Of a DNA stretch of 64,000 nucleotides, positions 54,101 through 62,298 are shown one piece after another. Each line of letters begins with the position of its first letter. The stretch's first letter is position 1. Under the pieces are notes generated by a model. It searched no databases, was not told where the DNA came from, and saw only the letters and a program-made list of their open reading frames with translations. The stretch comes from an uncultured Flavobacteriaceae bacterium. GTDB taxonomy: Bacteria; Bacteroidota; Bacteroidia; Flavobacteriales; Flavobacteriaceae. The position numbers and the translations under genes were made by a program. Location: the NCBI GenBank assembly GCA_943787295.1, contig CALSLW010000001.1, forward strand, positions 916,001 through 980,000. The letters are read 5' to 3'.

Positions 54101-55654
54101 TTGATTTCTCCTCCACCTCACCACGATATTTATTCTATCGAGGATTTAGCACAGCTTATTTATGACTTGAAAAACGCCAATCGCGAAGCTCGAGTTAATG
54201 TAAAGTTAGTGTCAGAGGTAGGAGTAGGAACTATTGCTGCTGGTGTGGCTAAAGCCAAAGCAGATGTTGTACTAATTTCTGGATTTGACGGTGGTACAGG
54301 AGCATCTCCGCTTACTTCATTGAAGCACGCAGGATTACCTTGGGAATTAGGAATTGCCGAAGCACAACAAACCTTAGTCATGAATGACTTACGTAACCGT
54401 ATCGTCCTAGAATGTGATGGACAAATGAAAACGGGACGTGATGTTGCCATTGCTTGTTTATTAGGAGCAGAAGAATTTGGATTCTCTACTGCACCCCTAG
54501 TTGCTTCAGGATGTATTATGATGCGTGCTTGTCACTTGAACACCTGCCCAGTAGGGATCGCAACACAAGATCCAGAATTGCGCAAGAACTTTAAAGGAAA
54601 GCCAGAACACGTCATTAACTTTATGTATTTCGTAGCAGAAGAACTGCGTAAGATCATGGCAAGCTTAGGCTTTAGAACCGTTGAAGAAATGGTAGGTCAA
54701 TCGCAGAAAATCAATATGAAGAAAGCGGTCGATCACTTTAAAGCGCAAGGTATTGATGTTTCTAAGATTCTTTACAAGCCAGAAGTTGGACCTAAAGTAA
54801 AATTACACAACACCCAAAAACAAGATCACGGACTTGACAACGTACTTGATTTTGATATTGTCAAGGCAGCTCACCCAGCAATCTACCGCAAAGAAGAGCA
54901 ACACCTAGAATTCAACATCAAGAACACTGATCGTACTGTTGGTGCTATTCTATCAAATGAGATTTCAAAAATTCACGGGGCAAATGGTCTTCCAGAAGAC
55001 ACCCTAAGTTTGAAATTCACTGGAACGGCAGGACAAAGTTTTGGGGCATTTGCCGCTAAAGGACTTTATATGAAGGTCTCCGGGACTTGTAACGATTACT
55101 TTGGAAAAGGTTTATCTGGAGGGAAATTAATCGCAGAAGTACCTAAAACAGCTACCTTCAAAGCAGACGAAAACATCATTGTGGGGAATGTTGCCCTCTA
55201 TGGTGCGGTAACTGGAGAAGCTTACATCAACGGGATTGCTGGAGAGCGCTTCTGTGTAAGAAACTCTGGAGCAACTGCAGTAGTTGAAGGAATCGGAGAT
55301 CACGGTTGCGAATACATGACCGGTGGTATCGCAGTAATTTTAGGAGAAACTGGACGTAACTTTGCCGCTGGTATGAGTGGAGGTATTGCTTATCTCTTTA
55401 GCCCAGATGGCACTTTTGACGAAAAGAAATTCAACCTTGAAATGATTGAATTAGAAGACCTGACTGATCAAGATCGCGACACTGTCCACGGACTTTTAAA
55501 TAATCACAAAGATTATACATCAAGTAGTAAAGCTGCTTCAATATTAAAAGACTGGCCAGGTAGTTCAAAGAAATTTATCAAGGTAATGCCAACAGATTAT
55601 AAGAAAGCATTAGCTATGCTTGCTGCACAAAAAGAACAAGAACAAAACGCTTAA
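51146..55654 (+). CDS. gltB: Glutamate synthase, large subunit
   Basis: 1502 residues. An N-terminal class II glutamine amidotransferase: a 17-residue propeptide precedes the catalytic Cys18 in DNCGAGFICSL. A central domain follows, then the FMN/2-oxoglutarate synthase domain with NSGEGGEDPQRF, KPGEGGQLPGPKV and SGFDGGTGASPL. The 3Fe-4S ligands are in CIMMRACHLNTCPVGIATQ. A C-terminal beta-helix (GXXGXXXG repeats) ends it. Converts glutamine and 2-oxoglutarate to two glutamates with electrons from GltD, encoded next. Confidence 0.98.
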   Translation: MLPEKQGLYSPDFEHDNCGAGFICSLEGKKTNDIIGKALDILVKLEHRGAVSSDGKTGDGAGILIEIPHNFLVKNVNFELPELHQYAVGMTFLPQKDNQRAYCIEVFENAIKEQGLAILGWRKVPVNKSVTGRIASQTEPYIAQVFVGKGDDAISDHEFNVKLFIARKKAEHTIYESKLSEAKYFYFPSLSTHTLIYKGLLVPEDIEPYYTDLSDPLVVTRLALVHQRFSTNTFPTWDLAQPFRYMCHNGEINTFRGNYSRMQAREELFKSDLIGDDIKEILPVILKGKSDSSSMDMVVELLLATGRSLPEVMMMMVPEAWEKHNSMDPAKKAFYQYNACIMEPWDGPASIPFTDGKYIGALLDRNGLRPSRYTVTKDGYVVMSSEAGVLDIDPANVVKHGRLEPGRMFLVNMDEGRIIEDQEIKSQVVNERPYQEWLDENLLPLAKVPYTGNHLEVESEDYETRLRVFGYTQEDFKTIILPMSLQGKEAIGSMGTDTPLAVLSERPQLLYNYFKQLFAQVTNPPLDGIREEIVTDTSLSLGGDLNIFDITSAHAKKLSIQNPVISNEDLDKIKHIDHPDFKAIAIPTLYEVHKGMNGLEAALDQMVKSIEKEVDKGANIVILSDRGVSNFFAPIPMLLACAHTHNALKRLKKRSNFGIVIESAEPREPHHFSCLFGYGASAINPYMVNEIIEQQAESGELKGIDAPTAIENFNKAIAKGIVKVMNKIGISTLHSYRGAQIFEALGLSEKLVDQFFCDTATRIEGVGLYEIEREISRRYNKAFTKEGLAGLNLEIGGEYRWRRDGEAHMLNPTTIAKLQQAVKQNKWESYEVYSNMINEQSEKLMTIRGLFEFSSFDPIPLDEVEPWTEIVKRFKTGAMSLGSISAEAHENLAIAMNRIGGKSNSGEGGEDPQRFQPDNNGNWRNSAIKQVASGRFGVSSHYLSSAKEIQIKMAQGAKPGEGGQLPGPKVNPYIASVRNSTPYVGLISPPPHHDIYSIEDLAQLIYDLKNANREARVNVKLVSEVGVGTIAAGVAKAKADVVLISGFDGGTGASPLTSLKHAGLPWELGIAEAQQTLVMNDLRNRIVLECDGQMKTGRDVAIACLLGAEEFGFSTAPLVASGCIMMRACHLNTCPVGIATQDPELRKNFKGKPEHVINFMYFVAEELRKIMASLGFRTVEEMVGQSQKINMKKAVDHFKAQGIDVSKILYKPEVGPKVKLHNTQKQDHGLDNVLDFDIVKAAHPAIYRKEEQHLEFNIKNTDRTVGAILSNEISKIHGANGLPEDTLSLKFTGTAGQSFGAFAAKGLYMKVSGTCNDYFGKGLSGGKLIAEVPKTATFKADENIIVGNVALYGAVTGEAYINGIAGERFCVRNSGATAVVEGIGDHGCEYMTGGIAVILGETGRNFAAGMSGGIAYLFSPDGTFDEKKFNLEMIELEDLTDQDRDTVHGLLNNHKDYTSSSKAASILKDWPGSSKKFIKVMPTDYKKALAMLAAQKEQEQNA

Positions 55655-55658
55655 TCTC

Positions 55659-57125
55659 ATGGGAAAATTAAGAGGATTTATGGAGTATGATCGCATCAAA
55701 GAAGAAGCGATTGACCCAAAAAAACGTATCGAAAATTACAAGGAATTTACCCTTGCGCCTAAAACAGAACAATTACAAGAACAAGGTGGACGTTGCATGG
55801 ACTGTGGAGTTCCTTTTTGTCACAGTGGTTGTCCGTTAGGAAATTTAATTCCAGACTTTAATGATGCGGTATATAAGAACGAATGGGAGAAGGCATTAAA
55901 CATTCTTCATTCTACCAATAACTTCCCAGAATTCACAGGACGTTTGTGTCCTGCACCATGCGAAGAAGCTTGTGTATTGGGAATTGTCAATCCTCCTGTT
56001 TCGATTGAATTAATCGAAAAGTATATCGTTGAACGCGGTTTTTCTGAAGGCTGGATCAAAGCTCAACCCCCCGTGCAGCGCACCGGGAAATCTGTAGCAG
56101 TTGTAGGTTCTGGTCCTGCTGGACTAGCGGCAGCACAACAATTGAACCGTGCAGGTCACAAAGTGACGGTTTATGAAAGAGACAATAAAATCGGTGGATT
56201 GTTACGCTATGGCATTCCAGACTTTAAAATGGAAAAGGACGTCATCGATCGGCGATTAGCCATTCTTGAAGCAGAGGGTATCGAATTTGTGATTAACACA
56301 GAAATTGGGAAAGACATACAAGCAAGCCAATTAGAAGAGGACTTTGACGCTGTTGTACTTTGTATGGGGGCTACCGTTAGAAGACAACTCCCTATTCCTG
56401 GAGCAGATCTAAATGGCGTAGTTCAAGCCATGGATTTCTTACCGCACAACAACAAAGCAGTTGATGGGCAACACGAGAGAGCGGAAAAGTATTTAGCAAC
56501 AGACAAGAATGTTATTGTTATCGGAGGTGGAGATACAGGATCTGACTGTATTGGGACCTCAAATCGTCATGGTGCAAAAAGCGTTACGAACTTTGAAATC
56601 ATGCCTAAACCTGCGGATAGCAGAACAGATGAAAACCCTTGGCCATATTGGCCATTCAAACTCAAAACTTCTTCTTCTCACGAAGAGGGAAGTCACCGTG
56701 AGTGGTCGATCCTAACCAAAGAATTTATTGGCGACGGAAAAGGGAATCTCAAGGCGTTAAAAACAGTAGAAGTACAATGGAAAAAAATTCCAGGGGAACG
56801 TCCACAACTGATCGAAAGAGAAGGAAGTGAAAAAGAATGGCCGTGTGAATTAGCACTTTTAGCCCTTGGATTTACAGGACCAGAATTAACTGTACCAGAA
56901 CAATTTGGCCTTACCTATGATGCCCGTGGCAACGTAAAAGGAGAAAACAATTATCAAACAGTAAAGCCTAATATCTTTACTGCTGGGGATGTTAGAAGAG
57001 GACAGTCTTTAATCGTTTGGGCAATTTCTGAAGGCCGCGAAGCTGCGCATCAAATCGATAAGCATTTGATGGGTCACTCTACTTTACCACAGAAGAATAC
57101 TGCAGGAGACTTAGTCGCTGTATAG
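55659..57125 (+). CDS. gltD: Glutamate synthase, small subunit
   Basis: 488 residues from ATG 55659, 4 bp after gltB. N-terminal iron-sulfur part with GGRCMDCGVPFCHSGCPLGN and RLCPAPCEEACVLG, then a FAD site GSGPAGLAAAQQLNRAGH and an NADPH site IGGGDTGSDC, and TAGDVRRGQSLIVWAI at the end. Passes electrons from NADPH to GltB. The operon ends with a terminator at 57153. Confidence 0.97.
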   Translation: MGKLRGFMEYDRIKEEAIDPKKRIENYKEFTLAPKTEQLQEQGGRCMDCGVPFCHSGCPLGNLIPDFNDAVYKNEWEKALNILHSTNNFPEFTGRLCPAPCEEACVLGIVNPPVSIELIEKYIVERGFSEGWIKAQPPVQRTGKSVAVVGSGPAGLAAAQQLNRAGHKVTVYERDNKIGGLLRYGIPDFKMEKDVIDRRLAILEAEGIEFVINTEIGKDIQASQLEEDFDAVVLCMGATVRRQLPIPGADLNGVVQAMDFLPHNNKAVDGQHERAEKYLATDKNVIVIGGGDTGSDCIGTSNRHGAKSVTNFEIMPKPADSRTDENPWPYWPFKLKTSSSHEEGSHREWSILTKEFIGDGKGNLKALKTVEVQWKKIPGERPQLIEREGSEKEWPCELALLALGFTGPELTVPEQFGLTYDARGNVKGENNYQTVKPNIFTAGDVRRGQSLIVWAISEGREAAHQIDKHLMGHSTLPQKNTAGDLVAV

Positions 57126-57152
57126 AGGAATAACCATCCTTGAATTAAACTT

Positions 57153-57179
57153 CCCCTCTTTTTAAGAGGGGTTTTTTTT
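57153..57179 (+). terminator. Terminator after gltBD
   Basis: CCCCTCTT pairs with AAGAGGGG around TTT, followed by eight T. Confidence 0.9.
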
Positions 57180-57181
57180 GC

Positions 57182-57790
57182 TTAATTTTCTGGATTCAAG
57201 GCGCGATCAATTAGATCGGCGACATTAATGCGTGCCCCTTTTGAGATAGTATCTGTTACCGTAAATATTAACAAGTCTTTACCTGGGGTTTTAAGGTAGA
57301 TTTTTTGTCCTATGGGCAAATCAACTCCACTTTTTGAATAAGGACTCAGATTGGGGTTCATGATCCCAGGAATTTTTAAAGGAAGGGATTGCACTGTAGT
57401 ATTCACCAAATAAAAACCGCGTTGCGGGGTGGGGGGTCCCACTTTCTTTTTTCCGGGTTTTCCCTTAAAAACGATGTACTCTACTTTTAAGGGAGCTAGG
57501 AATCTGTTTTCAAACTGTAAATACATATCTTCTTCGATCGCTAAAGTAGCGTTAGCACCTTTGGCTAAGCCAAAACCCTTCTGCAAAGAGTCATTTTTCT
57601 CTAATCGAGCCGATACGCCCAAATCAAATTTACTCTTGTTCCATATTTTCACCACATAACCTTTAAAGTTGGGGTAATCTAATTGAACTACTTGTTTAGG
57701 CGACAAGAAAAGTATGGATCTTTCTTGGGCTTGCTTTTGTGCAAAACCAAAGAAGGCACAAAAAAAGAGAAGGATACTTAATTGTTTCAT
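57182..57790 (-). CDS. Secreted protein of unknown function
   Basis: 202 residues with a signal peptide (MKQLSILLFFCAFFGFAQ). The mature part is beta-rich, with two similar halves each containing Tyr-x-Val-Lys/Leu strands and a basic KGKPGKKKVGPPTPQRG linker at about residues 108-125. It lacks cysteines and a sorting domain. Not recognised. Convergent with gltD and divergent from the flavoprotein gene. Confidence 0.65.
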   Translation of the reverse strand: MKQLSILLFFCAFFGFAQKQAQERSILFLSPKQVVQLDYPNFKGYVVKIWNKSKFDLGVSARLEKNDSLQKGFGLAKGANATLAIEEDMYLQFENRFLAPLKVEYIVFKGKPGKKKVGPPTPQRGFYLVNTTVQSLPLKIPGIMNPNLSPYSKSGVDLPIGQKIYLKTPGKDLLIFTVTDTISKGARINVADLIDRALNPEN

Positions 57791-57815
57791 AGCCTAAAAA
57801 TACAACCTATCTTTG
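57782..57815 (+). promoter_or_regulatory. Promoter of the BaiN-like gene
   Basis: TTG (57782-57784), 23 bases, TATCTTTG (57808-57815), exact at -7. The start would fall at the ATG at 57822, giving a leaderless or nearly leaderless mRNA. Confidence 0.55.
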
Positions 57816-57821
57816 GATCTC

Positions 57822-59036
57822 ATGAAGGAGATCAAAAAAGTAGCCATTATTGGCGGTGGCGCCGCAGGATTTTTTGCCGCTTTATCGGTGGCCGAACATC
57901 ACCCTTCTGCGCAGATTACACTGTATGAAAAAAGCAGTAAAGTCCTTTCAAAAGTAAAGGTCTCTGGCGGGGGACGTTGCAATGTCACCCACGACTGCAC
58001 CGATATCGCCACTCTAATACAGGCCTATCCCCGGGGCGGAAAACAACTCAAGTCGATCTTTCACAGCTTCCAACCCAAAGACACCATCGCATGGTTTAAC
58101 GCAAGAGGCGTTACTTTAAAAACCGAAAAGGACGGCCGCATGTTTCCCATTACAGATGACTCCCAGACCATCATTGATTGTTTGGAATCTGCTTGCGATA
58201 ACATGGGGGTCGAACGACAACTCAATTCGGGGGTAGAAAAAATTAGTTGTGAAGAGGAACAATGGACCCTTCAATTTAAAAATGAGAGCACACAATGCGA
58301 TGCAGTGATTGTTACCACTGGAGGTAGCCCAAAAGCAAAAGGTTTTGATTGGTTAGCGAATTTAAACCACAGCATCATCCCCCCTGTCCCCTCTTTATTC
58401 ACCTTTAATATGCCAAAGGAAGACATTACCCAGCTTATGGGAGTAGTCGCAAAAAAGGCTAAAGTGCATATCACCGGAAGCAAGATCAAAACCGAAGGTC
58501 CTTTGTTAATCACTCATTGGGGCATGAGTGGTCCCGCAATTTTAAAAGCCTCTTCTATGGGAGCAAGAGTATTAGCAGAACGCGATTATCGTTTTAGTAT
58601 AAGGGTGCAATGGCTAGAAGCATCACCGCAAGAATTATTGCGTACCCTAGAACAAATCGCTAAGGCTAATCCACAGAAGCAGATTGGAAAACTAAATCCT
58701 TTTGACATCCCTAACCGCCTTTGGGTTTACCTCTTGCAAAAAATCAAACTCCCCCAAAACCGAAGATGGAACGAAGTAGGCCAAAAGAACTTCCATCGCT
58801 TGATTGACCTCTTGACCAATGATAGCTATGCGGTAGAAGGCAAAACTACCTTTAAAGAAGAATTTGTGACCTGCGGTGGTATTAGCCTTCAAGACATCAA
58901 CATGAAAACCATGGAAAGCAAAAAAGCCAAAGGCCTATATTTTGCTGGGGAAGTCTTAGATATCGATGCCATCACTGGAGGCTATAACTTTCAGGCAGCT
59001 TGGAGCGGAGGCTATGTCGCGGGAAAACTCCAATAA
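57822..59036 (+). CDS. FAD-dependent oxidoreductase, BaiN/HI0933 family
   Basis: 404 residues from ATG 57822; the TTG three codons earlier lies inside the -7 box. The dinucleotide fold KVAIIGGGAAGFFAALS opens it, followed by KSSKVLSKVKVSGGGRCNVTHD, a family hallmark, THWGMSGPAILK, and the C-terminal TCGGISLQDINMKTMESKKAKGLYFAGEVLDIDAITGGYNFQAAWSGG segment. Family members include a bile-acid-related flavoprotein and many of unknown substrate; most flavobacterial members have no known role. Confidence 0.88.
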   Translation: MKEIKKVAIIGGGAAGFFAALSVAEHHPSAQITLYEKSSKVLSKVKVSGGGRCNVTHDCTDIATLIQAYPRGGKQLKSIFHSFQPKDTIAWFNARGVTLKTEKDGRMFPITDDSQTIIDCLESACDNMGVERQLNSGVEKISCEEEQWTLQFKNESTQCDAVIVTTGGSPKAKGFDWLANLNHSIIPPVPSLFTFNMPKEDITQLMGVVAKKAKVHITGSKIKTEGPLLITHWGMSGPAILKASSMGARVLAERDYRFSIRVQWLEASPQELLRTLEQIAKANPQKQIGKLNPFDIPNRLWVYLLQKIKLPQNRRWNEVGQKNFHRLIDLLTNDSYAVEGKTTFKEEFVTCGGISLQDINMKTMESKKAKGLYFAGEVLDIDAITGGYNFQAAWSGGYVAGKLQ

Positions 59037-59112
59037 TTTCTTTCGCTTAAAAGAGGCAATTAAACGGAAATATTTAATTTAGAAGCTACAAAGCCAAACA
59101 ACATCAACCCAA

Positions 59113-59850
59113 GTGTCAAAATCGTCTTCTTTCCTTCCACTAAACAAAAAAAGCCTTGGGCTTATTATTCTTTTAGGTCTTATCGCCTTAGTTATTCATG
59201 AAGTCAAACACCGCATGAATGACCACAGCTATGAAACTTCTTTATTAACTGAATTTGAAGGGATGTATTTTGATCAACCCTTCCCCATGATGGTTTTTGA
59301 TGAATATTATATTCCAGAAGGAGTAACCCAAAATGCCTTGATCGTGGGCCCGGGGAAATCTGGGGCACAAGAAATCTTTCAGCAGTTAGAGAAGCAACAC
59401 GGCGCATTAAACGGGAAAAGTATCCGCTTAAAGGGTACCTTATATACGACAGACAACAAAACCTTGATTGAACTCTCTCAAGGGGTAGATGCACTACTCG
59501 CCATTGAAAGAGGCTATACTTATCCCATACAACGCACGGCTAAAAAAACCATGCAACTGCAAGGGGAAATCATCAATGCAAAGTGCTGGTACACTCAGCA
59601 AGAAATAAGAGACGGCTACTATCACAAACGCTGTTCAAAAGCTTGTATCGAAAATGGTATCCCCCCCGTACTCAAAGTAGAAAATGAAAGTGGTAATGCT
59701 TTTTATTTACTCGACGCCACCACAGCAGCTGGACAAGAGGCGATTATTGATCATATCGCCAAAACCGTTGAAGTTAATGGAGAAGTGAATTTCCAAAACG
59801 GTTGGAGTGTCTTGAGTTTAGACGAAAACAGTATTCGCACAATCGACTAA
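59113..59850 (+). CDS. Membrane-anchored protein of unknown function
   Basis: 245 residues from a GTG start. One N-terminal membrane helix (LGLIILLGLIALVIHEVKH), then two similar beta-rich parts. The second contains INAKCWYT...KRCSKACIENGIPPVL (about residues 150-187), a His/Cys pattern (C-x(n)-H-x2-C-x3-C-x4-GIPPVL) seen in small proteins near molybdenum or heme enzymes. This suggests an OB-like domain that may bind metal. Followed after 7 bp by a GNAT gene and then a peptidase gene, likely one operon. Confidence 0.6.
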   Translation: MSKSSSFLPLNKKSLGLIILLGLIALVIHEVKHRMNDHSYETSLLTEFEGMYFDQPFPMMVFDEYYIPEGVTQNALIVGPGKSGAQEIFQQLEKQHGALNGKSIRLKGTLYTTDNKTLIELSQGVDALLAIERGYTYPIQRTAKKTMQLQGEIINAKCWYTQQEIRDGYYHKRCSKACIENGIPPVLKVENESGNAFYLLDATTAAGQEAIIDHIAKTVEVNGEVNFQNGWSVLSLDENSIRTID

Positions 59851-59857
59851 ATTAAGC

Positions 59858-60382
59858 ATGCGTTATTTGCTCTCCCATCAAGAAAGTGACCGATTGCTTT
59901 TTAGGCCCATCGCCGAAACCGATTTTGAGACTTGGCTCCCCTTTTTTAAAAGTAAAGCAGCCATGCAACACTGGCCCATGGGAAATCTAACTGCCGAAGA
60001 ATATGCCCATCAATGGTATGAGAAGCAATGGCATCGCTATAAGCATAATTGGGGTGGGATGAACGCGCTGATCCTTAAAGATACCCAAACGCTAATTGGT
60101 CATGCAGGTTTACTCACCCAGCAAATCGACAATAAGATTGAACTGGAAGTGGCCTACTCTCTCCTACCCGACTACTGGCAAAAAGGCTATGCCACAGAAG
60201 CGGCATTAAAATGTAAAGCAGTCGCCTTTGAAGAAGGCTATTGCCAAAAGTTGGTCGCACTAATCGCCCCCAGTAACACCCCCTCAATTGCAGTGGCTAA
60301 ACGCCTGGGAATAAAAAAAGAAAAGCGGGTCCTTTTTCAAGAGGTCGTCGCAGATTTGTATTATATTGATCACCAAAATTAA
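59858..60382 (+). CDS. GNAT family N-acetyltransferase (RimJ/RimL type)
   Basis: 174 residues. Starts with the typical SDRLLFRPIAETDFETWLPFF; acetyl-CoA motif in ELEVAYSLLPDYWQKGYATEAALKCKAVAFEEG and the C-terminal ALIAPSNTPSIAVAKRLGIKKE. Probably acetylates a small molecule or protein N-terminus; substrate unknown. Sits between a membrane protein and the M28 peptidase. Confidence 0.85.
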   Translation: MRYLLSHQESDRLLFRPIAETDFETWLPFFKSKAAMQHWPMGNLTAEEYAHQWYEKQWHRYKHNWGGMNALILKDTQTLIGHAGLLTQQIDNKIELEVAYSLLPDYWQKGYATEAALKCKAVAFEEGYCQKLVALIAPSNTPSIAVAKRLGIKKEKRVLFQEVVADLYYIDHQN

Positions 60383-60392
60383 AAACGCACCC

Positions 60393-61340
60393 ATGAAAAA
60401 CGCACTCCTTCTTTTAAGCTGTTTCATTACTGTACAACTTATCGCCCAGCGTCAATTTGACCAAGCGAAAGTGCGCGAGCAAATTAGCCATAAAGAAACC
60501 AAAGCGATTTTATTCACCCTTGCTAGTGACGAAATGAAAGGAAGAGACACTAAAAGTGGAGGCTATTACAAAGCCGCTGATTTTGTCGCTAACTATTTTG
60601 AGCAACACAACATTCAGCCTTTTTATCCCGCTTATCGTGATTCTTTAGTGACCGATAGTCTAGTCTCTTATAATGTTGTGGGAAGCATAGGCAAATATGT
60701 TCCGGGGAAGAAAACGATCTTGATTGGGGCGCATTTGGATCATATCGGTATCCAAGAAAATGAAGGGGATAATCTCTACAATGGCGCTAATGACAATGCT
60801 ACCGGCTCCACCGCAGTTATACAAATCGCTGCTTTTTTAGCGAAACATCAATGGGAGCAAAATATCTTAGTAGCCCTTTTTGCAGATGAAGAAAAAGGAC
60901 TAAAAGGCGCCTATCATCTCGCCGAAAGATTAAAAGAAGAAAAGGTCAACCTGGCCTATATGGTGAATTTTGAAATGCTGGGTATCACTTTGACCACAGG
61001 AGCGAACCAAGTCTATATGACCGGCTTTAAATTATCCAATATGGAAAAAGAGATGAATCATATTTCCAACGACTTTGTACGCTTTCTTCCGCAGGCAAAA
61101 GAACTCAACCTTTTTAAACGTTCCGACAACTATGCCTTTTACAAGGCCTTTAAAGTCCCAGCACAAACCCTTTCTACTTTTGATTTCCAAAATTATGACT
61201 TCTATCACAAGGCGGGAGACGAAGCAGAAAAGATGGAGGTGGAGAATATGAATCAGATCATTGGTACAGCCGCCTATACTTTTGCAGAAATGTTGCGCAA
61301 GGATACTGCTGTCAAAATGTACCCCGCGGCAGTAGAATAA
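60393..61340 (+). CDS. Secreted M28-family zinc peptidase
   Basis: 315 residues from ATG 60393; the longer frame begins inside the GNAT gene and would break the signal peptide MKNALLLLSCFITVQLIAQ. Co-catalytic zinc site: His and Asp in LIGAHLDHIG, Asp in YNGANDNATGSTAV, the catalytic Glu pair in ALFADEEKGLKGAYH, and Glu in VNFEMLG. Aminopeptidase activity in the periplasm is expected. Ends next to the convergent DUF1338 gene with no gap. Confidence 0.9.
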   Translation: MKNALLLLSCFITVQLIAQRQFDQAKVREQISHKETKAILFTLASDEMKGRDTKSGGYYKAADFVANYFEQHNIQPFYPAYRDSLVTDSLVSYNVVGSIGKYVPGKKTILIGAHLDHIGIQENEGDNLYNGANDNATGSTAVIQIAAFLAKHQWEQNILVALFADEEKGLKGAYHLAERLKEEKVNLAYMVNFEMLGITLTTGANQVYMTGFKLSNMEKEMNHISNDFVRFLPQAKELNLFKRSDNYAFYKAFKVPAQTLSTFDFQNYDFYHKAGDEAEKMEVENMNQIIGTAAYTFAEMLRKDTAVKMYPAAVE

Positions 61341-62234
61341 TTAAGCGTTCTTCTGGGTCTGTTCTCTAAAGGTACTTTCAAAAATCTTATCGGCATTACC
61401 AGCTTCAAAGCCTTCGCGGCGGTGTTCGCGTTTTATTTCTGCTTTAGGTAAATGTTGGAATTTCGCCAGCGGGAGTCGCTCGGCAAATTCGACATAGCTC
61501 CCCGGGATTTCTTGGGTGGTGCCACAGGCAAAAGTAGCTGCTATCATTTTAGCGACAGAGCTGGACTGGCGCAATAAACCGTCTGGGCTTACTTTGATTT
61601 TTCCGCCAGCGGTGTTTAACACCACTCCTATTTCCTCTAAAAAAGTATTGAACTTTTCTAGGGTATTGTAGTTTGATAAAGCGTGAACGCTAATAGTATA
61701 ATGGTTGAGATAATAGCGGTTGTAAATCACCCAGGCGGCATATTCACTTTCGCTGGCAAGGGCTTCGTATTCTTTGGCCGTAGGCAAATCCCATAACGGC
61801 CGATGAAAGAACTCCCCCACCTGCGCGGCATTGTCTAGATCTAAGGCATCGACGGGGTCACTTGTAATGGACTGGGTGAATTTTCCGATGATCTTTTGGC
61901 TAGCCTCAGACAAATCTCGCACCCTTAACTCACTGATAAAAATACGGGGATACTTAGGGTGCGGAGGCGCATACCAATAGGCGTCTAGCTTTTTCTTAGC
62001 AAAAAAGTAAGGCTCCATTTTGGTGTAACCATAATGTAAAAAAATCTTTTCAAAAGAGGCTAAGCCTAAATGTGGGACGCCCAAGGTTCTAAAGGCGACA
62101 TGATCGTTTTCAATCTCGTTCTCCTGCGCGATCATCTCTTTGGCCTGCATGGCGTTGACAATCTTCCCTACATCTGGAACTCTTTCGCGATATGGGGTAA
62201 AGAGGGCTTCCATTATTTGATCTAAAGCTTCCAT
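61341..62234 (-). CDS. DUF1338 family protein (2-oxoadipate dioxygenase-like)
   Basis: 297 residues. Family features: the metal-binding His in NDHVAFRTLG, YHG-like GYTKMEPYFFAKKKLDAYWYAP, and a second ligand region FISELRV. The best-known member, HglS, is an iron enzyme converting 2-oxoadipate to 2-hydroxyglutarate in lysine breakdown. Whether this shorter member has the same substrate is uncertain; no other lysine catabolic genes are adjacent. Confidence 0.8.
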   Translation of the reverse strand: MEALDQIMEALFTPYRERVPDVGKIVNAMQAKEMIAQENEIENDHVAFRTLGVPHLGLASFEKIFLHYGYTKMEPYFFAKKKLDAYWYAPPHPKYPRIFISELRVRDLSEASQKIIGKFTQSITSDPVDALDLDNAAQVGEFFHRPLWDLPTAKEYEALASESEYAAWVIYNRYYLNHYTISVHALSNYNTLEKFNTFLEEIGVVLNTAGGKIKVSPDGLLRQSSSVAKMIAATFACGTTQEIPGSYVEFAERLPLAKFQHLPKAEIKREHRREGFEAGNADKIFESTFREQTQKNA

Positions 62235-62298
62235 TGGTGTTATTTTTGATTAAATTTAGCAAGATATTTGTAAATCCATCACCCAGAAGCATTTCTTC

